Source: Cryptomeria japonica
Lineage: Eukaryota > Streptophyta > Pinopsida > Cupressales > Cupressaceae
Assembly (NCBI RefSeq): GCF_030272615.1
Contig: NC_081407.1
Span: 373,952,087-374,016,086, forward strand
Length of the DNA: 64,000 nucleotides
Direction: 5' to 3'
The notes under the pieces are model-generated. The model did not search any database. It was not told the DNA's origin and was given only the letters and a program-made list of their open reading frames with translations. A program made the position numbers and the translations under genes. Positions 23,836-37,863 of the stretch are shown here, piece after piece; the stretch's first letter is position 1; the number at the start of each line of letters is the position of its first letter.

Positions 23836-25900
23836 GAAATCCACTTATTTCCACACAAAACATTAAAAGGAGCTTGACTTCAATAGATCCAACCTCAATT
23901 ATATTGAAAAGAGGGTTGAATACTGATTGAATTTTGTTCCTTTTGTTTTTTTGAAGATGTAATTTAGATAGTGTAATTTGAAAGATAGATCTACGATAAA
24001 CGATAGAGAATTGACATAAAATAGAAGGAATAGTAAGTTACAAACACAAAATGCAAACACAAAGCTAAGTCTCAGTAGAATAAATAAAGAAGAACCTATG
24101 ATAGCAAATTTATCCTGAAATTGCAAGACCGTGTGGCACTAGGTGACTTGATATTAGATGCAAACAAATAGGAACCTTTTGGAATTAGGAGGTCACTTAG
24201 AATATGTTCCCAAAAGTTTGTCAAAAATTATTGGGATAGTTTGGCACTGGGTGACCTAGTCCTCTGACATTTGCTAATACAAAAGACAAAATTGATTGTC
24301 ATCGTCTTCTCTGCCAGAATCTTCATCTGTGGCTCCTGGGTCTATTTCTTGCACATAGAAAGAAGGAAAATGGTGTTTTTGATGAGGTTTGCCTTAGTAA
24401 AACCCCGAGCTTGGGATTAAATCTTGCATTGAATTGAAATTGAACTTGATAGTGGAATTGGTTGAGTTGAAAAGCTTGCATTTTGAGAGAAAAGCTAGAT
24501 CTGAATTTGAAATGCTTGAATTGGAACTTGGTACCTTGATGAATCTTGCATTGAAGTCTTCATACCAAGGTTGATAATGTCATGTAGGATGTCTTCATAA
24601 AATATTGATCATGGATTCCATCATGAATGCTTGAAATCTAAACTCTATCCTCCCCTTCACTACTCAAGGATATTTGGTTGCTTGCTCAAATTTGCAAAAA
24701 GGCAATTGAAAACTTTTAGAGAGATATCCCAAAATGGGTGGGTTAGGGGTGCTTTTATACCTAACTACATAAAATATGTTTGAAATTTTGAGGAAGGCTG
24801 ACATCAAGAATTTGTCTCGCCTCTGAAATGTGACTACTGTGGAGTCCAAATTTGGGCCCCTTTTGGAGGATCATGGCACCCAAAGTGTCTTGGTCTTGCC
24901 AATTAGGATGAAAATTTGAATAGGGTCCCACACAAATATACAAAGTGTACTAAATTTAGGTGGGTATGATAAAAACCAAAATAGAATCAGTGCACAAGAG
25001 GTTAGAACACAAAAGTGAGGCCTAGGTGAGGACAAAATTGTGTAGGAATACAATTTACGACAATACATCTAGCCCCCATTTTAGTGGGAATATGAGCCTA
25101 CATTCATACTCCTAGTAAATTATAGAGTAGAATTGAAAAAAATTCATCAAGAAATTAAAGAGGCAAGACACACCAATCTCCCAAGGACTTAGGATCTTAT
25201 CAATCTAATATCAAGATAAAAGGAGCAACACATGAAGAGAAAAGAAAGCATGACTATATAGGCCTAGTAAGGCTTATGCTTACTATGAGTCATGGTTTAA
25301 AAAAATTGAATTGAAAAATCGATGCAAAAGATCACAAAGCAGAAGGCTTGTCTTGCAAAGTAATCTGAATAAGTGAATTTAATCAACTACAAATGGGTAC
25401 TATAATATATACCAAACATATCATGGTACGATCAAAAGTGTACAAACCATGTCTCGTGGTGTGTGCACAAAGTGTAACAATGAGTGGAGTGTATGCCCCC
25501 ATGTTAAAGTGATTTTATGTGCCTTATTAGGAGCAACAAATTTAAGGTAGTATACATACATCCAAAAGACAAGCATGTTGTTGCAATGAAAATTCCCCCA
25601 AGCGATGACAACTCAAGGGCAATAGTCACAAACATAATTAGAAAGCACATAAGGGATCCACTAACTAGGGTCAGTATACACTTTTGATAAATCATGTATA
25701 TCAAGTATAATTGTATTGATTTGACCTCATCTTGTATAGATAATGGAACTATGAGAACAATGGAAGAAGAGCAAATAAGGTGAACAAATAGGAGTCTTTT
25801 GGGGTCAATATGGTAGAAACCAAAAATAGATCCAACACTCTGAATCATCCCCAATTAGACAACAAAAAATAAAATTTACAAGAAATAGCATGTCAAAAGT
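23836..25900. other. Interval without recognised genes
   Basis: AT-rich sequence with no sustained coding signal, LTR pair or tandem array. It may be decayed retroelement sequence belonging to the gag remnant on its left. Confidence 0.35.
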
Positions 25901-25904
25901 CTAA

Positions 25905-27373
25905 GTTGTTTGTTGATATCAAAGTTGTGTTGTCATTGATGTCAAACTTGGTATTCCGGATAGAGTTTGGTCTAAATATGGTTGTTTATTGTTACAGGTT
26001 TCTCTATCTAGTGTTGTTGTTGAGTTTGTGAAGTATATGGTGATTTTGATATGTAGGAAAGAATACTTAATGCTTTGGTGGTTGATTTTTTTGCTTACCT
26101 CCAAATGGTGAATGTTATGTTTTGAGGTCCTGAATATGGTGTATCATCATGTTGTCTATTTTGTAGCTTGTAAGAGATTTTCGTTGTTATATTCTGGTAA
26201 TGAGAGTGTTTGTCAAATTGGTCTGAAAAGTGTTTGGTGGCCTCCGGGTATGTGGAATCTTGTGTTGCAACTTGGTGGACATGTTTAGTTGGTCAGTGAA
26301 GTATTTTAGTTCAATTCTATGGTGGTATTTCTGTTCAGGAAGTGAGTTGTATTGATGATGCTTGGTATGTTTAGTTTTTTGTGCTTTCAATTGGATTATC
26401 TTGTTGCATCATACTTTTTGGTCCAAATATTATTTGGGAGATATGATAGATGGTAGTTATGGGTCTCACTATAGTGTGTGGAGATCCATGTTAAGTGATT
26501 TTCATTGGAAGGTGTTTTTGGTTGGCTAGTTGTTGAGCCTTATCAGTTATCTACACATTATGTTTAGTGTCGACTTTGGATGATATGTTAGCATGTGTGA
26601 TTTGTTGGATTCAACTTGGAAAGATATTTTGTGATGGAATTGGGTCCCATATTTCTCCTGGATAATCTAAAGAAGTTTAAAGTTAGTCTTGATGAAGTTA
26701 TAAATTTGTATAAATATAGCTTGAAATGGTCAGATTCCACAAAGAATATCAAAGCAAAAATGGACTTAATTCAGTCACAATTTTTTTAGATGAATAGTGC
26801 ATATGACTTGGAGAAAGATATAGATAGATCTCTCTATGTGTATATTGGTCAAATTTATATACAGATAGATTTTATATAAGAATATAAGAATTAGATAAAG
26901 AAGCAATTTGACTTATTAAGGGAGATTGTTGATTCGGGGTTCACGAACTTGTCTATAATTTTGAGTGATGTGGTGCAGGTTGAACACAAGATGGAGTTGG
27001 ATGATATTGGGGTAGCAAGGGATCTATTCCCACAATTTGAATGTTAGAACATAGTTCTTTCTTCAACCATAGCTACATAGGAAACTATTCTTGTTGTGTT
27101 GAAGGTACAATATAAAGGTATCTTACCTTCCAAAGGAGCTGCTAAGGTATAGATAAGATAGAAGTTTTGGTTATATTTCTTTTGGTATGAAGTTGGAATA
27201 ACTTGAAATGTGTGCATGGATTTGGGAGGATTTTTTACAATTCTATTTTTGTTTGATGTAAACAATATTCCCTTTGTCCTTGATGTCAAAGGAGGAAAAA
27301 TAAGATAAGGGGGAGTGTATACAAATTTTTGGTAGATATGTACATAGTATTCATCAATGACAAAGGGGGAGAT
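25905..27373 (+). mobile_element. 3' internal remnant of a C-like non-autonomous element (element E)
   Basis: The segment ends at a polypurine tract, CAAAGGGGGAGAT (27361-27373), directly before TGTTGGAGAC, as in B and C. Similar purine runs precede it at 27282-27296 and 27306-27318. It contains a coiled-coil frame (26658-27047) in the place where C has the end of ORF2. The left edge near 25905-25912 (TTGTTGATATC and GTCATTGATGTCAA) resembles the start of a copia LTR, but no matching copy was found, so that limit is uncertain. Confidence 0.45.
26658..27047 (+). pseudogene. Coiled-coil ORF2-like fragment of element E
   Basis: One frame of 130 codons is readable, broken by three stops (TAG after SQFF, TAA before EYKN, TAG before IKK). 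It is charged and heptad-like and lies just upstream of the purine runs, the same position as the C-terminal coiled coil of ORF2 in element C. Sequence similarity to C is weak by eye, so the link rests mainly on position and character. Confidence 0.4.
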
Positions 27374-28704
27374 TGTTGGAGACTAGTTGATTTGTTGAAA
27401 TTTTATTGGAAATATATGTTGTCATTAATGTCAACACTAATGTCTAAAAATATGTAATGTTGCATAGCATTATGGGTATTCCAGATGGTAGTATGTTGGA
27501 AGATGTTTTGGTAAGTTGGTGATTGCTACAAAATTCAATCCAAAGGTCTATCAATAGACAACATATCAGTCTGGAGTTCATGGTATGTGTAATTTATTAT
27601 GGCATATCTTTTGTTCATAATGGAGATGCTTTTGGTTAGAGTTTACATGTTTGATATTGAACCTTGATTTTGTCATGACAGAGTTTTGAAGAAAATGGCA
27701 AAGTGTCATATTAGTGAGTTTCTCTGTGACTTCAAGGGATACTAATTTGCTCCGCATTTCATCACGATGAATCATCTTATTGTGTGGATATAGATTTTGG
27801 TTTGGTGATGGATGTTGTGCATTCTATCAGGTTTTCTATTAATTTTATTTCTTACAAAAAAGTTATGTATGTTTCATCTTTCAGTACTAGTTTGACAAAG
27901 GAACAGTTTTAGGTCATACAAATGAATTCACTGTATTATCTCACATTGACATATATGATTATGTGGATTTGGGTACATGGTAAATATGAGGTCTTCAACC
28001 TATGATAGGAGTGTCAAGTTTGTTAGTGTTTTGGTTAATGATTCATTTCTTATTATTGCTATACAACCTATCTGTTCTACATAGTGCTTGTCAGATCAAT
28101 GATCTAGTACTTGTACATCAACTTTCTATGATTAGCTACTTAAGGAATGAATGGAGGACATGTGTTTATAGGTTATGCATCATGTTTGGTGGTCCATATT
28201 ATGTACTGAATGTTAGCTTGTGTTGGGATCAATCTTTGGATAAGCAATTTGTTATATGATGACAACTTAGTATAGTATGATCTAATGACTATGGTTGGTC
28301 AGGACCTATTTTATTTGGTTTGGAGCATGTTTGGGAGGCATTCTATTATCTTGTTGAGGCCGACATTGATTTGGGTTGATCTACAAGCCATCTTGGTGAT
28401 GTTGTATTATGTTATTGGTTTGATCTACGCCTTGTCACATGTTTCACTTATTACATTACATTACGTCCATGCAATAGATTTTAAGATATTGGAAGTGATA
28501 TATAATGAACAAATCATTTGAAAAATTAGTAGTGGTTATTGATAAAAAAATAATGTGTGAATATATGTTGATGAAGTGTGCGAAGTCAATGTGACAGATT
28601 CCAAATTGAGTTCAAAGAGGACTGCACTATCTAAATTTGAGATGCCTCTTCTACTGTAGTTCACCTAATGTTGTTCATTTTTTTGTTCTAATAATGGTGA
28701 GATT
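27374..28704 (+). repeat. 3' LTR of element E, left part (split by DNA transposon F)
   Basis: TGTTGGAGAC follows the polypurine tract and starts an LTR with the GTCATTAATGTCAACAC motif seen near the LTR starts of B and C. No LTR end occurs before transposon F begins at 28709. Sequence after F (50172-50530) supplies a typical LTR 3' end, so the LTR appears to be split. Confidence 0.5.
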
Positions 28705-29695
28705 TTATGGGTAAGTGCACCAAGATGGTGTGCAAAAAGGAGGGTATAAGTGGACACTTTTTTTCTGAAATTGGGTAAACCTGAACTTGGAAGAGCAATT
28801 TCAGAGTCATGAACTCAAAATTAGAAGATGCAAAAACAACAAGAATTGTAGTGATTTGAATCTAGTTTCAAAACTATTAAAGTTTTAAAAAAATGGATAA
28901 GATTAAGAGGGTCAAATCCTTCACGCACGAAAAATAGCTCCCTATTTTTTCTAAAAAACATAACATAGTGTGTAGCGTGCGCATCAAAAAATTCATAGTT
29001 AGATCTAGTATTTTGACAAATCCTTTGATGGAAAGATAGTAAAGAGTGAGCACTAGAAGTTGTGTATTTTTTTGTAATTTTTTTCTGATTATTTTTTTTT
29101 AATAATTTTTGGAAACAGGCACATCCTAAAAACTAGATGCCTATTTGTGCGCAAAGCATATCTTGCATCAAAATAATAAAAAATGCAATTTTTTTTAAAG
29201 TGTAAAGAATCAAGTGCACAACAATAATATATAATTTATTTTAATTTTGGATAAGTAGATCAAAAGTTATTAAAAAAATGGTTACACATATGTCTCTGAG
29301 AACTATGGAGAAACTGGTAAAAAAAATTAAACTTTAATATGTTAATGTTGTCCAAATATAGAAATAATTATATGGTTAGAAAGCTTAGAAGATGTGTGAA
29401 ATTATGGTGGTAATTTTACAAATACCCAGTTGATGAGGTGTAAACCTGATGACAAGGAATTTGATAAACCAATTTGATAAAACAAAACATGTAAAAAAGG
29501 AGGAAATGGAGGGAAATCAAACTCCCAAGCCTCAACCTTGTCATCCAAGGCTATTAATGAGATTAAACATGATCGGGTTTTTCAAAATAAAAGAGCAAAC
29601 AGGTTTTTTAAATATAAAATCCCGATCATGGTTTTTGGCCCTAAAAACCCATGCAGGTTATGTTGACATAAATTCATACCAATATATATATATAG

Positions 29696-29868
<173 letters not shown>

Positions 29869-31252
29869 TATGGTGTCCTAAGGGGTCATATGGTATCCTA
29901 ACACATGTGTGGCCCCTTAGGACTCCATATGATCTCTAAGGACACCATTTGACCCCTTAGGACACCATATGACCCCTTAGGGAACCATATGACCCTTTTT
30001 AACATCATAGTACACAACATGACCCCTTTGGACACCATATGACTCCTTAGGACAATATGATGTCCTAAGGGGTCATATAGTGTTCTAACACATGTGCTGC
30101 CCCTTAGGACCCCATATGACCCCTAACGACATCATATGACCCCTTAGGAAACCATATGACCCCTTAGGACCATATGATGTCCTAATAGGTCATATGGTGT
30201 CATATGGTGTCCTAAGGGGTCATATAGTGTTCTAACATATGTGTGGCCCCTTAGGACCCCATTTGACTCCTTAGGACACTATATGACCCCTTTTTAACAT
30301 CTTACTATGTACAACATGACCCCTTAGCACAATATGATGTGCTAAGGGGTCATATGGCATCATAAGGGGTCATATGATGTTCTAACATGTGTGACCCCTT
30401 AGGATCCCATATGGCCCTGAACAATACCATATGACCCCTAACAACACCATATGATCCCTTTTAATGTCCTAGTACATGACATGACTCCTTAGGACACCAT
30501 ATGACCCCTTAGGAAACCATATGACCCCTTAGGACCAAATGATGTCCTAATTGGTCATATGAGGTCCTAAGGGGCCATATGGTGTTCTAACACATGTGTG
30601 GCCCCTTAGGACCTCATATGACCCCTAACAACACCATATGACCCCTTAGGACATCATATGACCCCTTAGGACCATATGATGTCTTAATGGGTCATATGGT
30701 GTCCTAAGGGGTCATATGGTGTTCTATCACATGTGTAGTTCCTTAGGACCGCATATGACCCCTAACAACACCATATGACCCCTTAGGATAATATGATGTC
30801 CTAAGGGGTCATAAGGTGTTCTAACACATGTGTGTCCCCTTAGGACCCCATATGACCCCTAACAATACCATATGACCCCTTAGGACACCATATGACCCCT
30901 TAGGACCCTATGATGTCCTGATGGGTCATATGGTGTCTTAAGGGGTCATATGGTGTTCTAACACATGTGTGGCCCCTTATGACCCCAAATGACCCCTAAC
31001 AATGCTATATGACCCCTTAGAACACCATATGACCCCTAGCAACACCATATGACCCCTTAGGACACTATATGACCTCTCAGGACCTCATATGACTCCTAAC
31101 GACATCATATGACCCCTTAGGACCCCATATGACCTCTTAGGACACCATATGACCCTTAGGACACCATATGACCCCTTAAGAGACCATATGACCCATTTTG
31201 ATATCCTAGTACACGAAATGACCCCTTAGGACACCATATGACCCCTTAGGAC
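29869..31252. repeat. Palindromic CATATG satellite, block 2
   Basis: About 1.4 kb of the 20-bp CCATATGACCCCTTAGGACA unit occurs in both orientations. A longer motif with ACACATGTGT and GGCCCCTTAGGA recurs about eight times (near 29890, 30079, 30231, 30371, 30582, 30720, 30818 and 30953), giving an irregular higher-order period of roughly 95-210 bp. CATATG and ACACATGTGT are both self-complementary, so the array is rich in hairpin potential. A solo LTR interrupts it at 31253. Confidence 0.9.
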
Positions 31253-32914
31253 TGTTAATCCTATGAGGATCTGGTTAATACTGAGAGGGGGCATGAATTA
31301 GTATTAAGACTAACTGAAACTTTAACTCAAAAACAAAATTATCTCAGATCTAAAACCATTTAACAAATATCTCAACTTTCTATAATCAGATCTAATACCC
31401 TCTTTATCATATTTTCTTAACACATTAATCAAATCATTTACCAATACTTTCACCACCAAAGCAATCATATAAACTTGATCATTTACCAACTCATTAACCT
31501 TATCAATAAGATCAAAAAAATTCCCAAACAACTTCTTATCAGTAACGATAACCTCTGATAAACTTTTGATAAAACATCATAACCGATGTATCAGAAATAA
31601 TGCATGAAATAAAATATAAACAAGAACATCACATGAAAAAAATTCCACACATGAACACCATAAGTTTTTGATGTGGAAACCCAAATAGGGAAAAACCATG
31701 GTGGGAGTTGGTACCCACAAGTATTTGTACTCTTTTGAAGTATGCCTTATTAGGAGCTTACAATATGCCCGATTAGGAGCAAACCCTGTTAGGAGTCACC
31801 CGGTTAGGGGATTTGCCTTGCAGCCTGGTTAGGAGCTTGATGATCTATTAGGATCAACCTCATTAGAGGATTTAACACTCTTTTGAGAGCTTCCTTGTTA
31901 GGGGACTTACATTTTTCAAGCCTGTTAGGACCTACCTGGTTAAGGGATTTAACTTGTTGCAACTGTTAGGGAACAACAATGAAAGAATGATATGTTACTT
32001 GCACTTCTCTACTTGCTTGATCAGATCCAGTTGTACACAACACTCTGTAACTCTCAGGCAGATCTCACAATTCACTTGGATGGCTTAACACATTCTCTAA
32101 GATGACTGACACAATGAACATCAACTGTGTCATCCTAAATAGCCTTCTCAACTAGGTCGGTCACAAAACCTAATTACATAATGAATTTACAATTAAAATC
32201 ATAAGAGATAATCATAGATCGTTATACAGATCATCACAACAAATTACAATGCAATATCAACCATTGGTTGATCATAACCCATCACGGAAATCTGATCTGT
32301 ATCCTTAAAACACTCTACTAAGCATTCCGTTGATTCCCAAGAAAATATTCCTTGAATCGCACCAAAAAAACAATTAAATCTTTCATGTGGGTTGTGTCGT
32401 GTTACCAACTTGATGTAGAATTGTCATCGATCACCGTCATAACAAAAATCATTACTGGTTTGATGATTTCTTCATTGGTCCTTAAACCCTACTAAAACCT
32501 TAGCAAAACTTCATCAAAAATTTGAAACACGCCTTTCAATAATCTCCACAAGTTCCAGTTCTGATCATATACATCTTTGCATGATACAAGTTCAACATCC
32601 AAACTTCAAATCACCAATCATCGCCGATCAACCGATCCAATCAAAACAATTTCGCTTTATTGGTTAAAGTCCTATTTCACAGACTTTAGCTCTCTGTAGG
32701 TAAACCCCATCTTCTGGTAAACCAAATCACTTAGACGACAAAACAAAACATCAGGAACATCAGTTGACATTAGTTTCCATCAATGAAAACACAAATAATT
32801 GATCATGTCATCTATTCATAGAACCTCAATCTCTAGACTTCTATCCTTTACCGGTGCAATCATCCAACTTCAACTGCATCACCTGATCTGCATCAGTTAT
32901 GCCAAATTCCAACA
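31253..32914 (-). repeat. Solo LTR of a copia-type element
   Basis: This 1662-bp LTR sits inside the satellite between duplications AGGAC (31248-31252 and 32915-32919). On the - strand it starts TGTTGGAATTTGGC and ends in TTAACA. It carries the block before the LTR end (CTCTCAG with a C-run in reverse) and the GGTTTTTCCC / GGGTTTCCAC motifs shared with the LTRs of G. No internal sequence or second LTR is present, so it probably arose by LTR-LTR recombination. Confidence 0.85.
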
Positions 32915-33169
32915 AGGACCATATGATGTCCTAATGGGTCATATGGTATCCTAAGGGGTCATATGGTGTTATAACACATGTGTGGCCCCTTAGAACCCAT
33001 ATGACCCCTAACGACACCATATGACCCCTTAGGACACCATATGTTGTCATTAAGGGTCATATGGGGTCCGAAGGGGCCACACATGTGTTAGAACACCGTA
33101 TGACCCCTTAAGACATCATATTTTCCTAAGGGGTCATATGTTGTCCTAAGGGGTCACATGGTGTCCCCT

Positions 33170-33172
<3 letters not shown>
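32915..33172. repeat. Palindromic CATATG satellite, block 2 continued
   Basis: The array resumes after the solo LTR with the same unit in both orientations, including the ACACATGTGT motif near 32966 and its reverse near 33083. It ends at a CT tract. Confidence 0.88.

Positions 33173-33241
<69 letters not shown>
33173..33241. repeat. (CT)n microsatellite, right border of the satellite block
   Basis: About 69 bp of pure CT abut the satellite. With the tract at 29699, the satellite is framed on both sides by CT repeats of the same polarity. Confidence 0.95.
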
Positions 33242-33244
<3 letters not shown>

Positions 33245-33415
33245 TCCCCCTCTCTTTACTCTAAATAACATATATGGTTTTTTTTAATAAAAAATGTGTA
33301 TGGGTTATTAAAATTATAAACGTTGGTTCATTGGGATATTTTAGCAACTAAATATGTGATTGGGGTTAACTAAACATAACCTATACACATTTCTTTCACA
33401 TAAATTTAATTGTCA

Positions 33416-36400
33416 ATGGCCACATAAGCACTTTTGGAACTTGTTGAAGGCCCCACTGCAACTGATTTTGCGATAGTTTACGTCAAAGTAAGTGAACCTT
33501 TTGTTTTATACGAGTTCAAATGATTGAATTGTTCTAGTAATTGGTTTGTTCAATGTTATTTTGATTTTTTAATAGTTTTGATTATTAAAAATAATGATAA
33601 CACATATTTTTTATGGTGATTTGATTGTATAAATTTTTGTAACATGTGCAAAATGATACTATTTAGAACAATCATTATTAACGACGGGAAAGAACAAGCA
33701 AGGAACATCCGAACAATGAGAGGTAGAAAAGGAAAGACAAAGGGAGTGTATGAAGAGATTATGTGAACTAAGAACAATGGGACAAGAAGGTACGTCATCT
33801 ACACCATCTCAATTCGATGTACCAAATCAACCTAATGAAATTGAAAAAGAAATCACAATCAATAATCAATCAAACAATGAGCATGTACCAAATCAATTTG
33901 ATTTACCAAATGAACCTAATGCTATTGAAGAAGAGACCACAATCAATAATCAACCAAATGATGAACATACAACAACTCAATTTGATGTAACGAATGTACC
34001 CAATGCACATACATTTGTACCAATGTTAACACCTCCTAGAATTATTTGTAGGAAATCAAAGTATCTAATTCACATTGATGTGAATGTTTTGAAGCCAATG
34101 CCTGATAAAATACATGAATGAACTTGTAGAGGAATGGTTAAAAGAATATGGCAACACTATTTTGAAATCTTAAATCAAACTGCAAGATGTCAATTAATTG
34201 TTGAAATGATTAGAAATTAGAAATTTAGAGACAATGAAAATTCTTGGCTTAAGATCATCCGAAAATAATAGTGAAAGAAATATTGTGAGAAATCTATTTG
34301 ATGCAAATCAAGCAGTTGGTTCAAAATCACATACTAAAGATTCTAATGTTACTTGACGTGTTATTACATCAACCATAATGAGCAACAAAATTAAAAAAGA
34401 TCATTTAATAAGAAAAACAAGGAAGTCATTAAACATAAGTAGAACAACATTACTTAATAGATTAGAGAGGCGGGATAAAAGAGAGGATCTTAACAATAAT
34501 TCTATTTGGGCATTCTTGGGTAGACTACCACACAAAGAAAAGGTTGTTGTTGATGCATTAAGAACATTAATTGAAAATTTAAATAGCATGACAACACAAG
34601 GGTTTTACCCAACCAAAGAGATGTTGTTAGAAGGTGAATTGGATCTAGAAATCACGAGACACATGCAAAACACTATTTGGATATGACAAACATAATTATA
34701 TGAAAGATTCCTTCAAAATATTTCCTCAAAAAATAATTAGTCAATTTTTTTTTGAAATGTTATCTTTATTCTTAGTGTGTTATGATGTAGCAGCAGGGGG
34801 TTCCTTCCCCATGGTAGGGGAACAAATAGAGCTAAGTCGATCCTACCAGGGGTGGGTGGGTGGAGATAGGTCATGTTAGCTATGGATTAGCTGCAGACGC
34901 TACTTGAAATATTTCTATTAAGCTAAGTAGGGGTGACTCGGTACCTCTTACATAGCCACCTTAACAACCAATGAATCTAAATGTTGTCATGCTATCAAAG
35001 AGGGGTGGGGGGCTCTCTCCCATTAATAAAAGAGAGAGCTAGGATCGGGTGTCAGAATCAGTTAAGCTCAACCTTTTTATGTTAAGATTAATCATGCACA
35101 CACCACGCATTGGAGTAGGATTCATATTGAATTTTCCATGCACTATGATATTTATCATCATATATGTTGTACTTTGCACACTAACAATGTTTTACAGGAA
35201 TGTAGTATACAAGAACCTCCTAAGTCACCAAGAGAATTTATTTCAAGTGTACTATGTAAAAGAGATGATGGTTGCATTTATTATAAGATGATGTATTTGA
35301 AAGGTTCTTGTGCTACATGTGGTGGTTTGAAACATTTACTTAGATGTCTACATTTAGAGAGAACACATGGAATTGGTAAGAAACTAGTTTCTTTTGGAAA
35401 ATACAAGATAATCACATATGGGGTTAAAGATGGAAAAGAATTGAAGAGATGCGAGTTAGTGAAAAATGATATATGTGTAGCTGAATTTATTAAAATGTTT
35501 CAAGAGAAACTAGTTTATGAGTACATAATGCATGCACATAGAGCTTAGTGGTTAGATGAGAAATTCAAGTTATGTAAGGACACATTTCCTCTTGGTACCA
35601 TTGTCTCTATCATTTATTTTGCTAAGAACTATACACTACAACCTCAAAATGAAGTGCAATCTATGTATTACAATTCTATACAAGTTACTATTTTTGTACA
35701 CATAGCATCCATACATGCAGATGATAGCACATAGGAGGATATAAAGGTTTTAAGAGAGCATCACTTCTACATTAGTGATGATCATACTTATTTGTCAGAG
35801 TTTGTTCAAGGATTCTTTAAATTTTTCTATGATAAATTTAATGGAAAGAAACATAAGATACAACCAACACATAATATGGTTAGCTAATTGCATCTCATAT
35901 TTAAGAATGTAAGGATGTTCTATTGGTTGACTAAGATGCATGTGAGAAGTGGTTACAACATTTTTGGAATTTCACTAAGGCTAGACATGGAAAGGGAGAG
36001 CACGATGGCACAAAAGCATGCATAAAAATAGCCCTTGCTAAAGAAGAATTGAAGTACGAAGGTGGTGCTAAGTTGATAGATGCAACAACAATTGTACTAT
36101 GGTGTAACTCTAGGATGGGACCAGGTAATGAAATTACATCTATGGTTCATAGATATTTTTGATTGATTAGTGAATTTAACATTGAAACTATCAACATTGT
36201 TGTACAGTTGTAGGATCGAGTGACATGCAATCATTTAGGAGTTAAAATGCAAGTTCACTAGTAATTTATATTAAAAAGATTGCATGTTTTTTATCTTCAT
36301 GTATGAATTTTTGGTGGGAAGAAAGTGAATCATAAGAGTGGGTTAACAAATGGTCTTGTAGACCATTGGTTCCCATTGATACATATCAAGTTCCTAAAGC

Positions 36401-36450
36401 ACTACAATTGAACTAGATGGAAGCATCAGTGGATTTCGACCATGTATCAG
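33416..36450 (+). pseudogene. Transposase-like gene of element F, 5' part
   Basis: A likely first exon (33416-33487, MAT then ALLELVEGPTATDFAIVYVK after a TAA) ends in a consensus donor AAAGTAAGT. The next exon carries a basic segment (ERQRECMKRLCELRTMGQEG, one TGA probably from TGG), an Asn/Gln-rich linker (33750-34121) and a Lys/Arg-rich region (34378-34686). From 35138 a core has CATCGGLKHLLRCLHLERTH, FAKNYTLQPQNEVQSMYY, HHFYISDDHT and, near 35980, RHGKGEHDG. I recall the series FAENY / SDD / GHGKGxxDG from uncharacterised plant and animal transposon proteins, but cannot name the superfamily. Stops and frame changes are frequent. Copia G cuts the gene at 36450, and it resumes at 43731. Confidence 0.6.
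34740..35045. other. GC-richer insert or intron inside the transposase-like gene
   Basis: About 300 bp between two coding parts have G-runs (GCAGGGGGTTCC, GAGGGGTGGGGGGC) unlike the AT-rich surroundings. The block has no open frame. It could be an intron or a small insertion; I could not find a target duplication, and pol III boxes are not convincing. Confidence 0.35.
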
Positions 36451-37849
36451 TGATAATATGATGAAACAATAAGGATCCGGTCAAATATTGAGAAGGGGGG
36501 GTGAATCAGTAGATAGAAAATATACTAAACTTTCACCAAACTTAATCCAAACTAAAAAATAACTTGCTAAACTAAACTGGTTTAGACACGGTATCCAAAA
36601 CTGCAACTGCACTATCAAACTTTACCGGTTGACCAAAACATCAATGATATAGTGTAATAGATTTGAAACTCACATACCATTTAACCAAAACATTAAACCA
36701 CTTTAATAACATCAATAATATCTCATTTCAGATCACTTCTCATTATCTAAACATATCTAAGTGGCTTTACTAGTTAATCATATCAACCATATCAAAACAC
36801 ATCCACAAAATCATTCACCACTTGACACAATTATTTTTCACGTGGAAACCCAAATGGGAAAAACCACGGTGGGGATGAATACCCACAAGTATTTTGAACT
36901 CTTCTAAAGTTCGCCCTGTTAGGAGCCAAGCCTTGTTAAAAGCTTATACAATAATGTCTTGTTAGGAACAAATCTGATTAGGGACCACCTGGTTAAGGGA
37001 TTGACTACAATACCCTATTAAAGGCAATACCCTGTTAGGAGTAACCTCAGTAGAGGATTTCAAATCCAAGCTAATGGATCACTTGGTTAGAGGATTTAGA
37101 CAACACTAAGCCTGTTAAAGCTTACCCGGTTAAGGGATTTAACTATTGTAGTGGTTAGAGAACAACAAGGTCTTTGTTGATCTGGTAATAGCACTATCTT
37201 GCTTAGTCAGATCCTTTTCTGCTCCTATCTGCCTTCAAAACATTATGTAGACACTCCTTTTGGTTCAACAACAATCACACTACCACACTTAACCAAATTG
37301 CCAACACAATTACAAACAACTCATCGACCTTAAATACAAATACAATAGGTCGATAACACATCACAAAACCTACAAATCTCACAGAGATTAAAAACATATC
37401 AGTTCAATCATAATTGTTAGATTATATATCAATCAACTACACATTGTTCAAGACAACATGAACTGCTCCTGGATCACTGCACATAGAATCTGGTAGCTCA
37501 TCATGTGGTTATCACTTCATGCTATGCATTTTCTCATTCCCAAGATAAATGGTTATCTTTACATGCCAAAACCACTTTGGAACTCATCACGTTCATCATG
37601 CCTATGTGGCATCATTATCTCTGATCATCATTCGATCATAGATCATCATAACCGATTCACCAAGCTCCATCAGTTAGGGTTACCGGTTGATCACTCTGCT
37701 TGAAATAATAATACCGGTTTCCATCATTGCTTTACTACCAGTTGTATTACTGCATCACTACCAGTTGCAATACAACTCCATTACCGGTTGCTATTGAAAG
37801 CAATGACAACACTATACTTCATCAATTCAATTTTCATGCAATGCCAACA
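36451..37849 (-). repeat. 3' LTR of element G
   Basis: This 1399-bp LTR matches 42358-43725, with small differences that make it 31 bp longer. Next to it, 37850-37863 reads on the - strand as a polypurine tract (CCAAACGGGGAGAT). Confidence 0.92.
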
Positions 37850-37863
37850 ATCTCCCCGTTTGG

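Noticed and set aside
31322-31531. 69-codon frame on the - strand
   Set aside because: It lies fully inside the solo LTR and has no recognisable motif.
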